This document shows positions 23,475-32,166 of a DNA stretch of 32,525 nt, one piece after another (the stretch's first letter is position 1; each line of letters starts with the position of its first letter). Both the position numbers and the translations under genes were made by a program. The notes below the pieces were generated by a model, which ran no database searches, was not told the DNA's origin, and was given only the letters and a program-made list of their open reading frames with translations. This DNA is from JACMMS01 sp043758775. GTDB lineage: Bacteria; Pseudomonadota; Gammaproteobacteria; Burkholderiales; Methylophilaceae. The stretch is taken from contig JAYVMU010000063.1 in assembly GCA_043758775.1 (NCBI GenBank), positions 1 through 32,525 on the forward strand, given 5' to 3'.

Positions 23475-24944
23475 ATGCTGAAACACCAACTTAACTACAC
23501 TCCAGACAGTGCCTTGCTTTTTGAAAAGATTGCGCATGAAGATTGGGCCATTTTCTTAGATAGCGCTCGGCCACAAGGGCAGTACGGGCGTTATGACATT
23601 ATCGTTGCACGGCCTATGCTGACAATAAGCACACTCAATAACCGTGCCTATGTTTCGGAAGGTGATGGCTCAACCTCTTTTATAGAAGATGATCCGTTTG
23701 CTTTACTTAAACGAGTGATGGAGCCTTACAGTAATAAACCTGCAAGCGAGTTAGCTGAATTACCTTTTAGCGGCGGGGTAGTTGGCTATTTTGGCTATGG
23801 TTTAGCACGTTATTTAGAAGATTTACCGGATACCGCGCAAGATGCCGCTAATATCCCAGAAATGAGCATAGGCATTTACGATTGGGCAGTAGTGGTTGAT
23901 CATCGCGAGCAACGTACTTACCTTGTGTCTCAAGAACATGATCCACGCACTAAAGAGGCTTGGCAAGGTTTATGTAGCTTGTTTAATACACTGGTCAACG
24001 TGCAGCAGCAAAAGTCATTGAGTCACCTTGTAAAGCCAGTTTTTAAAGTAACTAGTGCTGTGAGTTCTAATATGGATTTACCGGTTTATTCTGCTGCATT
24101 TGATAAAATTAAACGCTATATCTTTGATGGTGATTGTTATCAGGTCAATCTTGCACAACGTTTTTCAGTCAAAGCCGAAGGCAGCGCTTGGATTGCCTAT
24201 AAAAAACTGCGTGAAATAAGCCCCGCGCCTTTTATGGCGTATATGAACTTGCCAAAGATGCAGGTTTTATCAGGCTCACCAGAACGTTTTCTGCAAGTCA
24301 CAGATGATCATGTAGAAACACGCCCGATTAAAGGCACTAGACCGCGTGCGGATGATGCTAACGAAGATGCTGCAAATGCAAAAGAGTTAGTTGAAAGCGC
24401 GAAAGACCAGGCAGAAAATCTGATGATTGTCGATTTGTTGCGTAATGATATTAGCAAAAGCTGCGAAGTCGGTTCAGTTAAAGCGAATAATCTGTTTAGC
24501 TTGCAAAGTTTTGCCAACGTCCATCATTTGGTAAGTACGGTTACAGGTACTCTGGCAACTGGCAAAACAGCGATTGATTTGTTGCGCGGGTGCTTTCCTG
24601 GTGGCTCAATTACCGGTGCGCCAAAGCTACGCGCTATGGAAATCATTGAAGAACTAGAGCCGCATCGACGCGGGCTTTATTGTGGTGCAATAGGCTATAT
24701 CGGTTTTGATGGCAATATGGATACCAATATTGCGATTCGCACCATGGTGTATGCGGATAATGAAATAAGTTTTTATGCGGGAGGTGGCATAGTGGCCGAC
24801 TCTGAGATGCATAAAGAATATAAAGAAACTTGGGATAAAGCATCTAGTATGCTCAAGCTCATGCAGTATTTTGGTGCGAGTCAGGCTGGTGCCAATATGC
24901 CAGCCATTTCAACTAGATATACGGATGATCATGTGGATAGTTAA
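23475..24944 (+). CDS. pabB: Aminodeoxychorismate synthase component I
   Basis: This 489-residue chorismate-binding enzyme converts chorismate and ammonia to 4-amino-4-deoxychorismate, the precursor of p-aminobenzoate. The N-terminal half is divergent, and the catalytic half has DGDCYQVNLAQRF (218-230), GSPERFL (267-273), PIKGTRPR (284-291), LLRNDISKSC, HLVSTVTGTL and GGSITGAPKLRAMEIIEELE. Lys286 in PIKGT marks PabB; anthranilate synthase TrpE normally has Ala there. p-Aminobenzoate is needed for folate and also for RFAP synthase, encoded earlier in this window, which explains its place in the cofactor operon. The glutamine amidotransferase (PabA) and lyase (PabC) are not seen here. It starts ten bases after the upstream gene and overlaps the kinase gene. 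Confidence 0.92.
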   Translation: MLKHQLNYTPDSALLFEKIAHEDWAIFLDSARPQGQYGRYDIIVARPMLTISTLNNRAYVSEGDGSTSFIEDDPFALLKRVMEPYSNKPASELAELPFSGGVVGYFGYGLARYLEDLPDTAQDAANIPEMSIGIYDWAVVVDHREQRTYLVSQEHDPRTKEAWQGLCSLFNTLVNVQQQKSLSHLVKPVFKVTSAVSSNMDLPVYSAAFDKIKRYIFDGDCYQVNLAQRFSVKAEGSAWIAYKKLREISPAPFMAYMNLPKMQVLSGSPERFLQVTDDHVETRPIKGTRPRADDANEDAANAKELVESAKDQAENLMIVDLLRNDISKSCEVGSVKANNLFSLQSFANVHHLVSTVTGTLATGKTAIDLLRGCFPGGSITGAPKLRAMEIIEELEPHRRGLYCGAIGYIGFDGNMDTNIAIRTMVYADNEISFYAGGGIVADSEMHKEYKETWDKASSMLKLMQYFGASQAGANMPAISTRYTDDHVDS

Positions 24945-25584
24945 ACTTGGCGGCAGCTTGTTAGGCGCTGAAGAGCTGACACATTGGCTCGATATCTTGG
25001 CCCGTTTTAGCGACGGAAAAATCATCATTGTCCCGGGTGGTGGTATTTTTTCTGATGCAGTGCGCGAGGCACAAAGGTTAACTAATCTGGATGATAAGTC
25101 TGCACACAAGATGGCTCTGATGGCGATGGATCAATATGGTGAGTTGTTAGCTAGCCTTAATCCCGCAATCGTCACAGCAAATAGTGAGCTTGAAATTGCT
25201 GAGCGCGGTTTTCAACATCGAGCCATTATTTGGCTACCTAGTAAAATGGTTTGTGCCGATGAAGGTATTCCCACTACCTGGCAGGTCACTTCTGACAGTC
25301 TTGCTGCATGGCTAGCAGCCAAGCTGAATGCTGAACATTTAGTGTTAGTTAAATCAGTTAAATTTAAAACAAAAGGGCACCATGACGACGAAATTTCAAA
25401 TCAGATTTCACTAGAAAGATTGATTAAAGAAGACGTTGTTGATTCTCATTTTGGGGATTTTATTGCAGGAAAACATTTTAATTCGTGGATCATAGGCAAG
25501 GCTGATTACGCTGCGTTTGAACAAGGCATTGATGCTGATAAATTAAGTGCTACCGGACTAGCAGTACGTTGCGGATGGCATTAG
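24925..25584 (+). CDS. mfnE: Amino-acid-kinase-fold phosphotransferase (MfnE-like)
   Basis: This kinase of about 218 residues has the aspartate/glutamate/uridylate kinase fold. The N-terminus WIVKLGGSLLG is the ATP-binding strand and loop, IIIVPGGGIFSDAVREAQRL is the second glycine-rich loop, and TSDSLAAWLAAKLNAEHLVLVKSV is the nucleotide-binding part. Archaeal MfnE phosphorylates aminomethylfuran phosphate to the diphosphate used by MfnF, whose homologue lies two genes upstream, so a furan cofactor role is likely. The frame is open back to 24871, but the ATGs at 24925 and 24931 give the normal kinase start. Either overlaps the end of pabB by 14-20 bases. Confidence 0.8.
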   Translation: MIMWIVKLGGSLLGAEELTHWLDILARFSDGKIIIVPGGGIFSDAVREAQRLTNLDDKSAHKMALMAMDQYGELLASLNPAIVTANSELEIAERGFQHRAIIWLPSKMVCADEGIPTTWQVTSDSLAAWLAAKLNAEHLVLVKSVKFKTKGHHDDEISNQISLERLIKEDVVDSHFGDFIAGKHFNSWIIGKADYAAFEQGIDADKLSATGLAVRCGWH

Positions 25585-25603
25585 TTAATATTAAGGGGAT
25601 GAT

Positions 25604-25966
25604 ATGGTTTACAACGATGAACAATTACTGATAGAGAAGTTAGCCAATGAGTTACCACATTGGTATTTTGAAAACGGCTGGATACGCCGTAAATATAAAA
25701 CAAGTGGCTGGAAAGCTACTTTAATGGTGGTAAATACGATTGGTCATTTGGCTGAAGCTGCTTGGCATCATCCAGATTTAACGGTGTCATACGCCTATGT
25801 GATTGTAAAACTCTGCTCACATGATGCCAAAGCCATTACCGATAAGGATTTTGAACTGGCCGCTAAGATTGAATCAGTGATTGGCTGGCAACCAGCTAAA
25901 GAGGGCGGCGCATTGGAAGGCACACCGAATGAAGATGCACGGTTTAAGTATATTAAGTACGATTAA
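25604..25966 (+). CDS. phhB: Pterin-4a-carbinolamine dehydratase
   Basis: This 120-residue protein of the PCD/DCoH family dehydrates hydroxy-tetrahydropterins. The active-site pattern EAAWHHPDLTVSYAYVIVKL (about 46-65) has the conserved Glu, paired His and Pro-Asp, and it is followed by SHDAKAITDKDFELAAKIE, the usual second half. No phenylalanine hydroxylase gene is nearby. Placement at the end of the cofactor operon suggests a role in pterin handling for H4MPT rather than in aromatic amino acid breakdown; that is inferred from context. The ATG at 25604 has GGGGAT upstream. Its stop overlaps the convergent RND gene stop by a few bases. Confidence 0.88.
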   Translation: MVYNDEQLLIEKLANELPHWYFENGWIRRKYKTSGWKATLMVVNTIGHLAEAAWHHPDLTVSYAYVIVKLCSHDAKAITDKDFELAAKIESVIGWQPAKEGGALEGTPNEDARFKYIKYD

Positions 25967-28900
25967 GCTTTAATATGTTTATTAAAGCGTCCAAAGTGCA
26001 ACATAATCGTAGGTAAAATCAATAAGTTAAGTATAGTTGACGTGATTAAACCACCGACAATAATGGTGGCCATTGGGCCTTCTATTTCACGTCCTGGTTG
26101 GCCACTGCCGGCAGCTAATGGCAGCAAACCTAATGCTGTAACAATTGCTGTCATTAATATAGAAGGTAATCGTTCAGTCGCGCCGCGGATAGCGGTTTCT
26201 AAGCCCCACTCACAGGACTCTTCATCAATTAAATGTTGGTAATGTGATACCAACATGATGGAATTTCGCAGGGTAATACCGAACAAAGTAACGAAACCGA
26301 CCAGTGAGCCTAGTGATATCCAGCCGCCGGTGAATAAAACCGCAAGTACGCCACCAATAAGTGCAAAGGGCAGATTGGCGAAAGTAAGCAGTAGGTTGCG
26401 TAAGCGGCCAAATGCGATATAGAGCATGAGAAACACGGCGACTCCTGCCAGTAATGAATGCACAATTAAATCTTCGCGTGATTTTGCATTGGCCTCTGCC
26501 TCACCTGTGAATTCCAGGTAGTTGCCATGTGTTAGATTAATTTGCTTGTGAATGCGCTTTTTCAGTTCATCAGTAAAACCTTGTAAATCACGGTCCTTGA
26601 CGTTGGCGGTGACAGTTTGTATACGTTTAGCTCCTGCATGCAGAATTTTTGAACGGCCGTTTTCTTGGCTGATATTTGCTACATCGCTTAAATAGAGTTG
26701 CTTACCGTCTGGATTAAATAGCGGGAGTTTGGCTATATCAGGAATATCATCGCGTGACTTTTCATCAAGCAACACACTGACGCCAACAACGCGGCTACCT
26801 AAATATACTTGGGATACGGGCAGGCTTTCATAAGCAGCACGGATGGTATCGAGCACGTCTGTTGTTTGTAAACCCCAACTGGCGAGCTTGTCGAGGCGCA
26901 GCCTGATGACGACTTGTGGTGTACCAGGAGGAGATTGCACTAGCACATCTTGTGCACCTTTCATGCTACTCAAAAGCGCCGCGATGTTTTGTGCATCACG
27001 ATCTAAACCGTCCAAATCATCACCCACAATGTTGATGACCACGGCTGCTGTATAGCCAGAAATTGTTTCTTCTATACGTTCGGTTAAAAACGTATTAATA
27101 GCGAAATTGACACCGACAAAGCCTGGTTCGATGACCCCATCATGGGCTTTATCAACCGTTTCACCTGCAAGTGCCTCGCGGATATTGTCCAGAACACGAT
27201 TCTGTTCATCACCACCTAATGGGTATAGTTCAACTTCAAATTCGCTATAGTGTGTGCCAAAAGTATCTGCGCCATTAGTCGCACGCCCCACCCATTGGGT
27301 GACGGATTTCACACCTTTGATATTGCGAATCACTTGGCTCACTTTGTTGCCTATGCGCAGCGATTCTTGCTCCGAAGTACCAGGTAAGGCAGTCATGTGC
27401 ATAATGAAATGACCCTCGTGCAGATTAGGGATAAATTGGCTTTTAAACAACGGCAAAATACCTAAACCTAAGGTGATTAACAGAAACGAAATGCCGAGAA
27501 TTATCTTATATTGTTTCTCAATACGATAAAGTAGCTTGATATAAGCGCGTTTGATTACACGGATGATGGGCGAATCTTCGCTATCTAATTTAGCGTTACC
27601 TAATAATAAATAACATAGTGCTGGAGTAAGCGTGAGCGCTACAATGAGTGACGCCAGTATCGCTGCGATATAGGCAAAGCCTAGCGGTGCAAACAGCTTG
27701 CCGGCAACGCCACCTAACGTGAGCAAAGGTACAAAAACCAATACCACGATAATCGTGGCATAGACGACCGAACTGCGAACCTCCATAGAGGCGTCGAATA
27801 CTACTTTATAAATGGCAATTGGTTTTTCTAGTAATCGATTTTCTTTTAGTCGTCTAAAGATATTTTCTGTGTCAATAATTGCGTCATCCACTACCTCGCC
27901 TAAGGCAATAGCTAAGCCGCCTAATACCATAATGTTTAGGCCGATATTAAAATAGCTCAGTACAATAATAGCCGTGAGCAATGAGATAGGAATAGCAGTT
28001 GCTGAAATAAATGCTGTACGGGCATTGAACAGAAACAAAAACAGCACGGTAATCACCAACACGGAACCGATAAGTATGTCGGTGCGTACGCCGTTAATCG
28101 CTGTTTCGATAAAATTAGCGGGTCTAAATAAGCCTTCATGTAGCTCTACCTGATCGCTGGCCAATTTGGGTTTTAGTTCTTTTAAACCTGCTTCAAGCGC
28201 TTTAGTAACCTCACTAGTATTAGCTCCAAGCTGACCTTGCACTGATAAATAAATGCCAGTTTTTCCGTTAATTGCAGCTGCACTAATAGAGGGGGCAGCG
28301 CCTTCTACTACTTGTGCTATATCGCCTAAATGAATGGCCTGACCATTTTTGTAGCTTACTGTCGCTTTTGCTAGGGCTGCTGGTGTCAGTGTTTGCCCTT
28401 CACTATTTACAATAATGCGTTGATTATTATTCTCGATAAACCCTGCACCACGTACACCGGTGGCTTTACTTGCTGCATCAACTACTTGTTGCAATGAAAT
28501 GCCATAACGTGTCAATTTAGCGGGCTCTACTTGAATTTGATATTGTCGTATCTTGCCGCCAAATATATTGACATCAGCTACCCCGGGAATAGCGAGTAGA
28601 TGCGGTACCACAGTCCAGTCAACCAGTGTGCGTAACTCCATGAGTGTGCGAGTATCTGACGTTAAGCCTATTCCCAATACCGTGCTAGCAGAAGAAGTGA
28701 GTGGAGTTATGCTTGGAGTAATGCCTTGTGGCAGTCGGTTGGCTAGCGTGGTGAGTCGTTCTGCAATGACCTGTCGATTGCGATAAATATCACTTTTTTC
28801 ATCAAAAATAATATTTACAACGGACAAACCAGCGATTGATTCTGAGTGCATCGATGCGATGCCTACTGTGCCTGCGATACTGGTTTCGATGGGTTGACTG

Positions 28901-29094
28901 ACCAGTGATTCAACCAGCTCTGCCGATAAGCCGGGTGATTCGGTTTGGATGATAATTTGGGTAGGAGAGAACTCGGGAAACACATCTAAATTACCGCGTG
29001 TTAGACTAAAAAGTCCATAAATAATGACCAAGCTTGCCAGCGCGATAATGATGCCACTAAAGCGAATGGAAAACTTGACGATCGCTGACATCAT
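25963..29094 (-). CDS. RND efflux permease, CzcA/CusA-like heavy-metal type
   Basis: This 1043-residue inner-membrane pump has the RND layout: an N-terminal helix (IIIALASLVIIYGLF), a large periplasmic loop, helices 2-6, a second loop and helices 7-12. The start MMSAIVKFSIRFSGIIIALA and DVFPEFSPTQIIIQTESPGL are typical of the metal-exporting (HME) branch, which begins with PExSPxxVxIxTE. Helix 4 carries Glu400, Asp403 and Asp404 in IALGEVVDDAIIDTEN, the proton-relay position. This differs from the DFGxIVDGAVVIVEN of CzcA and CusA and the GLVVDDAIVVVEN of drug pumps, so the substrate is uncertain. It is the last gene of a leftward operon with the adaptor and outer-membrane factor. Confidence 0.9.
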   Translation of the reverse strand: MMSAIVKFSIRFSGIIIALASLVIIYGLFSLTRGNLDVFPEFSPTQIIIQTESPGLSAELVESLVSQPIETSIAGTVGIASMHSESIAGLSVVNIIFDEKSDIYRNRQVIAERLTTLANRLPQGITPSITPLTSSASTVLGIGLTSDTRTLMELRTLVDWTVVPHLLAIPGVADVNIFGGKIRQYQIQVEPAKLTRYGISLQQVVDAASKATGVRGAGFIENNNQRIIVNSEGQTLTPAALAKATVSYKNGQAIHLGDIAQVVEGAAPSISAAAINGKTGIYLSVQGQLGANTSEVTKALEAGLKELKPKLASDQVELHEGLFRPANFIETAINGVRTDILIGSVLVITVLFLFLFNARTAFISATAIPISLLTAIIVLSYFNIGLNIMVLGGLAIALGEVVDDAIIDTENIFRRLKENRLLEKPIAIYKVVFDASMEVRSSVVYATIIVVLVFVPLLTLGGVAGKLFAPLGFAYIAAILASLIVALTLTPALCYLLLGNAKLDSEDSPIIRVIKRAYIKLLYRIEKQYKIILGISFLLITLGLGILPLFKSQFIPNLHEGHFIMHMTALPGTSEQESLRIGNKVSQVIRNIKGVKSVTQWVGRATNGADTFGTHYSEFEVELYPLGGDEQNRVLDNIREALAGETVDKAHDGVIEPGFVGVNFAINTFLTERIEETISGYTAAVVINIVGDDLDGLDRDAQNIAALLSSMKGAQDVLVQSPPGTPQVVIRLRLDKLASWGLQTTDVLDTIRAAYESLPVSQVYLGSRVVGVSVLLDEKSRDDIPDIAKLPLFNPDGKQLYLSDVANISQENGRSKILHAGAKRIQTVTANVKDRDLQGFTDELKKRIHKQINLTHGNYLEFTGEAEANAKSREDLIVHSLLAGVAVFLMLYIAFGRLRNLLLTFANLPFALIGGVLAVLFTGGWISLGSLVGFVTLFGITLRNSIMLVSHYQHLIDEESCEWGLETAIRGATERLPSILMTAIVTALGLLPLAAGSGQPGREIEGPMATIIVGGLITSTILNLLILPTIMLHFGRFNKHIKA

Positions 29095-29147
29095 AGTGAG
29101 CTACGCCGTGTTAATTGATGAATAATTGGGAGAGAGATGACGAACAA

Positions 29148-30218
29148 TCAATCTGTATTCTCGTTTTTGATTTCAGATTTAAATTCTTCTGACAATAATA
29201 GTTGCGCACCACTGGTGACCACTTCATCATTGGCTTTAAGTGAGCCTTGATTGAACCAACCATTATCAACTTCTATATCGGTACTAATCGGTTTGCGGGT
29301 AAATTTATTGGCGTCTTGCTTGAAGTAAGCCCAGGCTTTACCGCCATACCAAATTACCGCAGTATTTGGCACAATAACGCCATCTGCTTGGTGTTTTGTA
29401 TCAGCCCCATTTGCTGTAGCAGTTGCCTGTATGCGCATACCAATACGTAAGGCATTATCGGTAGCACGATAAAAATAGGTTTTGCCCTGTAAGGTAGCAT
29501 CGACATTGGTTGAGCGCGAAATAAACATAGCAGGGATAGCTTTGTTGCTGGCTGTCGCCGTTGTTGATATAAACACTGTGCTGTTTGGCTTTGGTTCTGG
29601 GGCATCAAACGGTAGAAGGATTTGAATTAAAACTTCATTTTCATTCAACAGGGGTTTATTGGCTAAATTTCCCAATGCGATGTTAGTCAATACTACTCCC
29701 CATTGCTGGTGCATGGTGTCACGTATGTTATTGGCAGCAGATTCACTTGCTAGTAAGCGTGCTTGATCACTTTTAACTGTCGTTTCAATAGTTGCAACTG
29801 CACGATCTGATACATTTTTATCATCTGCATTCAGAGTTTTTAGACGCTGATATTCTGTATTGTTATTGACGACAGAGGCACGTGTGACACTGGCTTCAGC
29901 TTTTGCTGCCTGATAGCGCGAGCGTAAGTCAAGTAAACCATCAATACTCACTACTGTGCCATAGCTGATAATTTTACTCGTGTGTTGGCTGGCTTCAAGT
30001 TTGCTAGTTTTAATATCACTATTTTGTTGTACAGCGAGCGGTAATATCAACACATTAATGCCCTGTTCTACTTTAACTAAAGAGGGGCTTCCAATACTTT
30101 CTTCTGTATCGTGCTTGTAGGATTCATATTCATCTTTACCGTAAAACACCAGCACCCAGAATAGAACGGTGATGAGTAAAGCCTGCAGTACAATAATGAT
30201 GACGAATTTACGGTTCAT
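29148..30218 (-). CDS. RND periplasmic adaptor (membrane fusion protein, CzcB/CusB-like)
   Basis: This 356-residue protein has one N-terminal membrane anchor (VIIIVLQALLITVLFWVLVF, about 6-25) and a periplasmic body. The first barrel strand segment (ISYGTVVSIDGLLDLRSRYQ) leads into an alpha-helical hairpin (about 105-175), then a lipoyl/barrel region and a C-terminal part with GVIVPNTAVIWYGGKAWAYF. It bridges the inner-membrane pump and the outer-membrane factor. It is shorter than most CzcB/CusB proteins (often near 400 or more), mainly through a short hairpin, and I see no metal-binding Met or His cluster at the N-terminus. It overlaps the upstream outer-membrane factor gene by 11 bases. 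Confidence 0.82.
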   Translation of the reverse strand: MNRKFVIIIVLQALLITVLFWVLVFYGKDEYESYKHDTEESIGSPSLVKVEQGINVLILPLAVQQNSDIKTSKLEASQHTSKIISYGTVVSIDGLLDLRSRYQAAKAEASVTRASVVNNNTEYQRLKTLNADDKNVSDRAVATIETTVKSDQARLLASESAANNIRDTMHQQWGVVLTNIALGNLANKPLLNENEVLIQILLPFDAPEPKPNSTVFISTTATASNKAIPAMFISRSTNVDATLQGKTYFYRATDNALRIGMRIQATATANGADTKHQADGVIVPNTAVIWYGGKAWAYFKQDANKFTRKPISTDIEVDNGWFNQGSLKANDEVVTSGAQLLLSEEFKSEIKNENTD

Positions 30219-31713
30219 AGTCTGTGCTATTATAAAGAGGATGTTGCATTACGTCTTCAATTGCATAAGCCGCACGTAAGTTTCTAAATTTTGTATTCAG
30301 TAAATTTTGTTCTGCACTAATCGTAATTAATTGGTTGCTAGTGAGTTCTAATCGATCAATTAAACCACTATCAAATTGCTTTTGTAATTGCTGGTCAAGT
30401 TGTAATTGTGTAGCTAAGTTGGTCTGAGTTCTTGCAATTTCTGAGTTAGTCGCTGTATAGATAGCTTGTGCCTGACTTAAATCACCAATGACTTTGGCTT
30501 GCAACGCTTCAAACTGGGCTGCTTCTACTTCGCGCAAACGGGTTGCTTCTGCAATTAAGCTACTATTTAGATGGGTATTTTGATTGAATAAATTAAATAA
30601 AGATGAAATGCCTAAAGACCAGATGCTGTCACCAAATTCAAAAGCAAAACTGGGGCTAAGAGAGATGTCAGGGTATTGTTTGGCTACTTCTATCTTTAAT
30701 TTGCTTTCAGCGACTGCATAGCGTGCCAGAGCAGCACGAATATCTAAGCGATTGAGTAGGGCGGCGCTTTGCAGCGAGTTAGGTTTCTTGGCGCTATTTA
30801 AGTTATAGGCTAATATTTTATTCAGCGTCACATCTAAATCTAGAGGCATTAAATGTAGCGTATTGAACTTTTCGCTAGTTAGGCCGACGCTTGCTGCTAG
30901 CTTTGTATGCAGTGCAGGTGAACGTGCTTGTTCGGCGTTTAAGGCTTGTAGAGTTTTTTGTTGCTGCAATTTTGCCGCGTTGAATTCATGACTTGATAGC
31001 ATGCCTAGCTTAAATCGCTTGTCTAGCATATGCAGTAGTGCAGTTTGCGTATCTAGTTCTTTTTGTAGCAAAGCCGCTAGAGCAACTGACTCATGGTAAT
31101 CTATGAGTTGAGTTGCAATTTGACTACGTAATTGCCAAGCCACTTGTGCAACCTCAATATGAGCAATTTCGGCTTCATAGCTAGCTAGCTCAGTGCGGAT
31201 TTGTCGTTTGTTGGCTGTTTCTAATGGAATGTCTAAACCCAAACCGTAAGCCCAAGGTGACCTATCTCCATTTTTAAGATTGCTGTGAGCAAGTTTGCCA
31301 TTAATACTAGGGATTTGTCTCTGATTTGCCGTATTAATGGAAGCTTGCATCGCGACCCATTTTGCTTTTGCGACATCAAGTGACGGGTTGAAAAACAGCG
31401 CGCAGTAAGTGAGCTCGTTTAGCCCCCAGGATTGGATTGGTAGCTGTGTAACACCTTGGCTTTTTAAATAAGCATTAAATTCAGGGCTGGACGGGTCCTT
31501 ATTAATCAGCTTTGCTGTAATGGTCTGCGAATCCAAAGGTTTGGCTTGGTAAGGCAGATAACTACAGCTCGTTAATAAGCTGCCAGATAAGAAAAAAACC
31601 AGCAAGGCTGCTGGTTTATTCGATTTTAATTGATTGAAGTGACTCAAGCGATTTAAAAATTCTATACATTTAACAAGGTTATGCGATAGTGGCATGCACG
31701 GCTGAAAGTGCAT
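30208..31713 (-). CDS. RND outer-membrane factor (TolC/CzcC-like lipoprotein)
   Basis: This protein of up to 501 residues belongs to the TolC/CzcC outer-membrane efflux family, with two repeats of long coiled-coil helices. A lipoprotein signal is clear: KSNKPAALLVFFLSGSLLTS, then Cys50 in the longest reading, so the mature protein is lipid-anchored. The start is unsettled. ATG 31713 and ATG 31695 give unusually long leaders and overlap the upstream gene, whereas TTG 31647 gives a normal 27-residue signal. An intrinsic-terminator-like hairpin lies inside the signal-peptide codons (31592-31617). It is the first gene of the tripartite pump after the 81-residue gene, and overlaps the adaptor gene by 11 bases. 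Confidence 0.85.
   Translation of the reverse strand: MHFQPCMPLSHNLVKCIEFLNRLSHFNQLKSNKPAALLVFFLSGSLLTSCSYLPYQAKPLDSQTITAKLINKDPSSPEFNAYLKSQGVTQLPIQSWGLNELTYCALFFNPSLDVAKAKWVAMQASINTANQRQIPSINGKLAHSNLKNGDRSPWAYGLGLDIPLETANKRQIRTELASYEAEIAHIEVAQVAWQLRSQIATQLIDYHESVALAALLQKELDTQTALLHMLDKRFKLGMLSSHEFNAAKLQQQKTLQALNAEQARSPALHTKLAASVGLTSEKFNTLHLMPLDLDVTLNKILAYNLNSAKKPNSLQSAALLNRLDIRAALARYAVAESKLKIEVAKQYPDISLSPSFAFEFGDSIWSLGISSLFNLFNQNTHLNSSLIAEATRLREVEAAQFEALQAKVIGDLSQAQAIYTATNSEIARTQTNLATQLQLDQQLQKQFDSGLIDRLELTSNQLITISAEQNLLNTKFRNLRAAYAIEDVMQHPLYNSTDYEP
31592..31617 (-). terminator. Terminator-like hairpin inside the outer-membrane factor signal peptide
   Basis: On the minus strand AAACCAGCA, a GCCT loop and TGCTGGTTT form a perfect nine-base stem, followed by four more T (seven T in a row in all). 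It has the full form of an intrinsic terminator but lies within codons for the lipoprotein signal. It may end transcripts of the small upstream gene or act as an attenuator of the efflux operon. Confidence 0.6.
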
Positions 31714-31924
31714 CCTGCAAAGTTTCTTCAGACAATCTATTAATCGTTGTTGCTAATAAATCTGCGGCCTCAATCGTACTTACCGGCAAATCGTGGCTAT
31801 TTAACTCTGCGATTAGACCCGTAGCTGCGCCAGTCACAATCAGTAGGTTTTCGCGTTCCCGCATTAATAGTTCTAGCTCCGAGCGTAGCATATTAATTTC
31901 TTCATTGTGAATCGAGTTTTGCAT
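31679..31924 (-). CDS. Small unidentified protein upstream of the efflux operon
   Basis: I do not recognise this 81-residue protein. The N-terminal half is charged and heptad-like (EEINMLRSELELLMRERENL), which suggests a short coiled coil. A small-residue stretch (IVTGAATGLIAEL) and two further helices (IEAADLLATTIN, LSEETLQDALSAV) follow. It has no signal peptide, Cys or metal-ligand cluster. The ATG at 31924 is possible without a good ribosome site; the ATG at 31891 is the alternative. It is the first leftward frame of the efflux unit and overlaps the longest reading of the next gene by 35 bases. A reverse-strand frame of similar length exists, but the minus frame has better protein composition. 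Confidence 0.55.
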   Translation of the reverse strand: MQNSIHNEEINMLRSELELLMRERENLLIVTGAATGLIAELNSHDLPVSTIEAADLLATTINRLSEETLQDALSAVHATIA

Positions 31925-32166
31925 GAGTAGTATTCTTTAATTGATAATTTTATTTATAATCAAGCATCTTGCTATTGCATGGCTACCATGTCAACAATTA
32001 ATGCGTACTAGCCAGTAATTTTGATGATAAGACCAACTTTCGAATTATTTTTCACAACTTGCTCTTCTCGAATTGGGCGTAGTTGAGATACAATACGCAT
32101 CTTGATTGATTAAACGTTTATCTAAGAAGTAAGTCATACGATAAATGCTTTAAGTAAATGCAACCT

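Noticed and set aside
24871..24924. N-terminal extension of the kinase gene within pabB
   Set aside because: The kinase fold begins at WIVKLGGS right after the ATG at 24931; the extension is the pabB sequence read in another frame.
25968..25987. AT-rich inverted repeat CTTTAATA/TATTAAAG at the convergent gene ends
   Set aside because: The stem has almost no GC pairs and lies inside the RND coding sequence, so a terminator function is unlikely.
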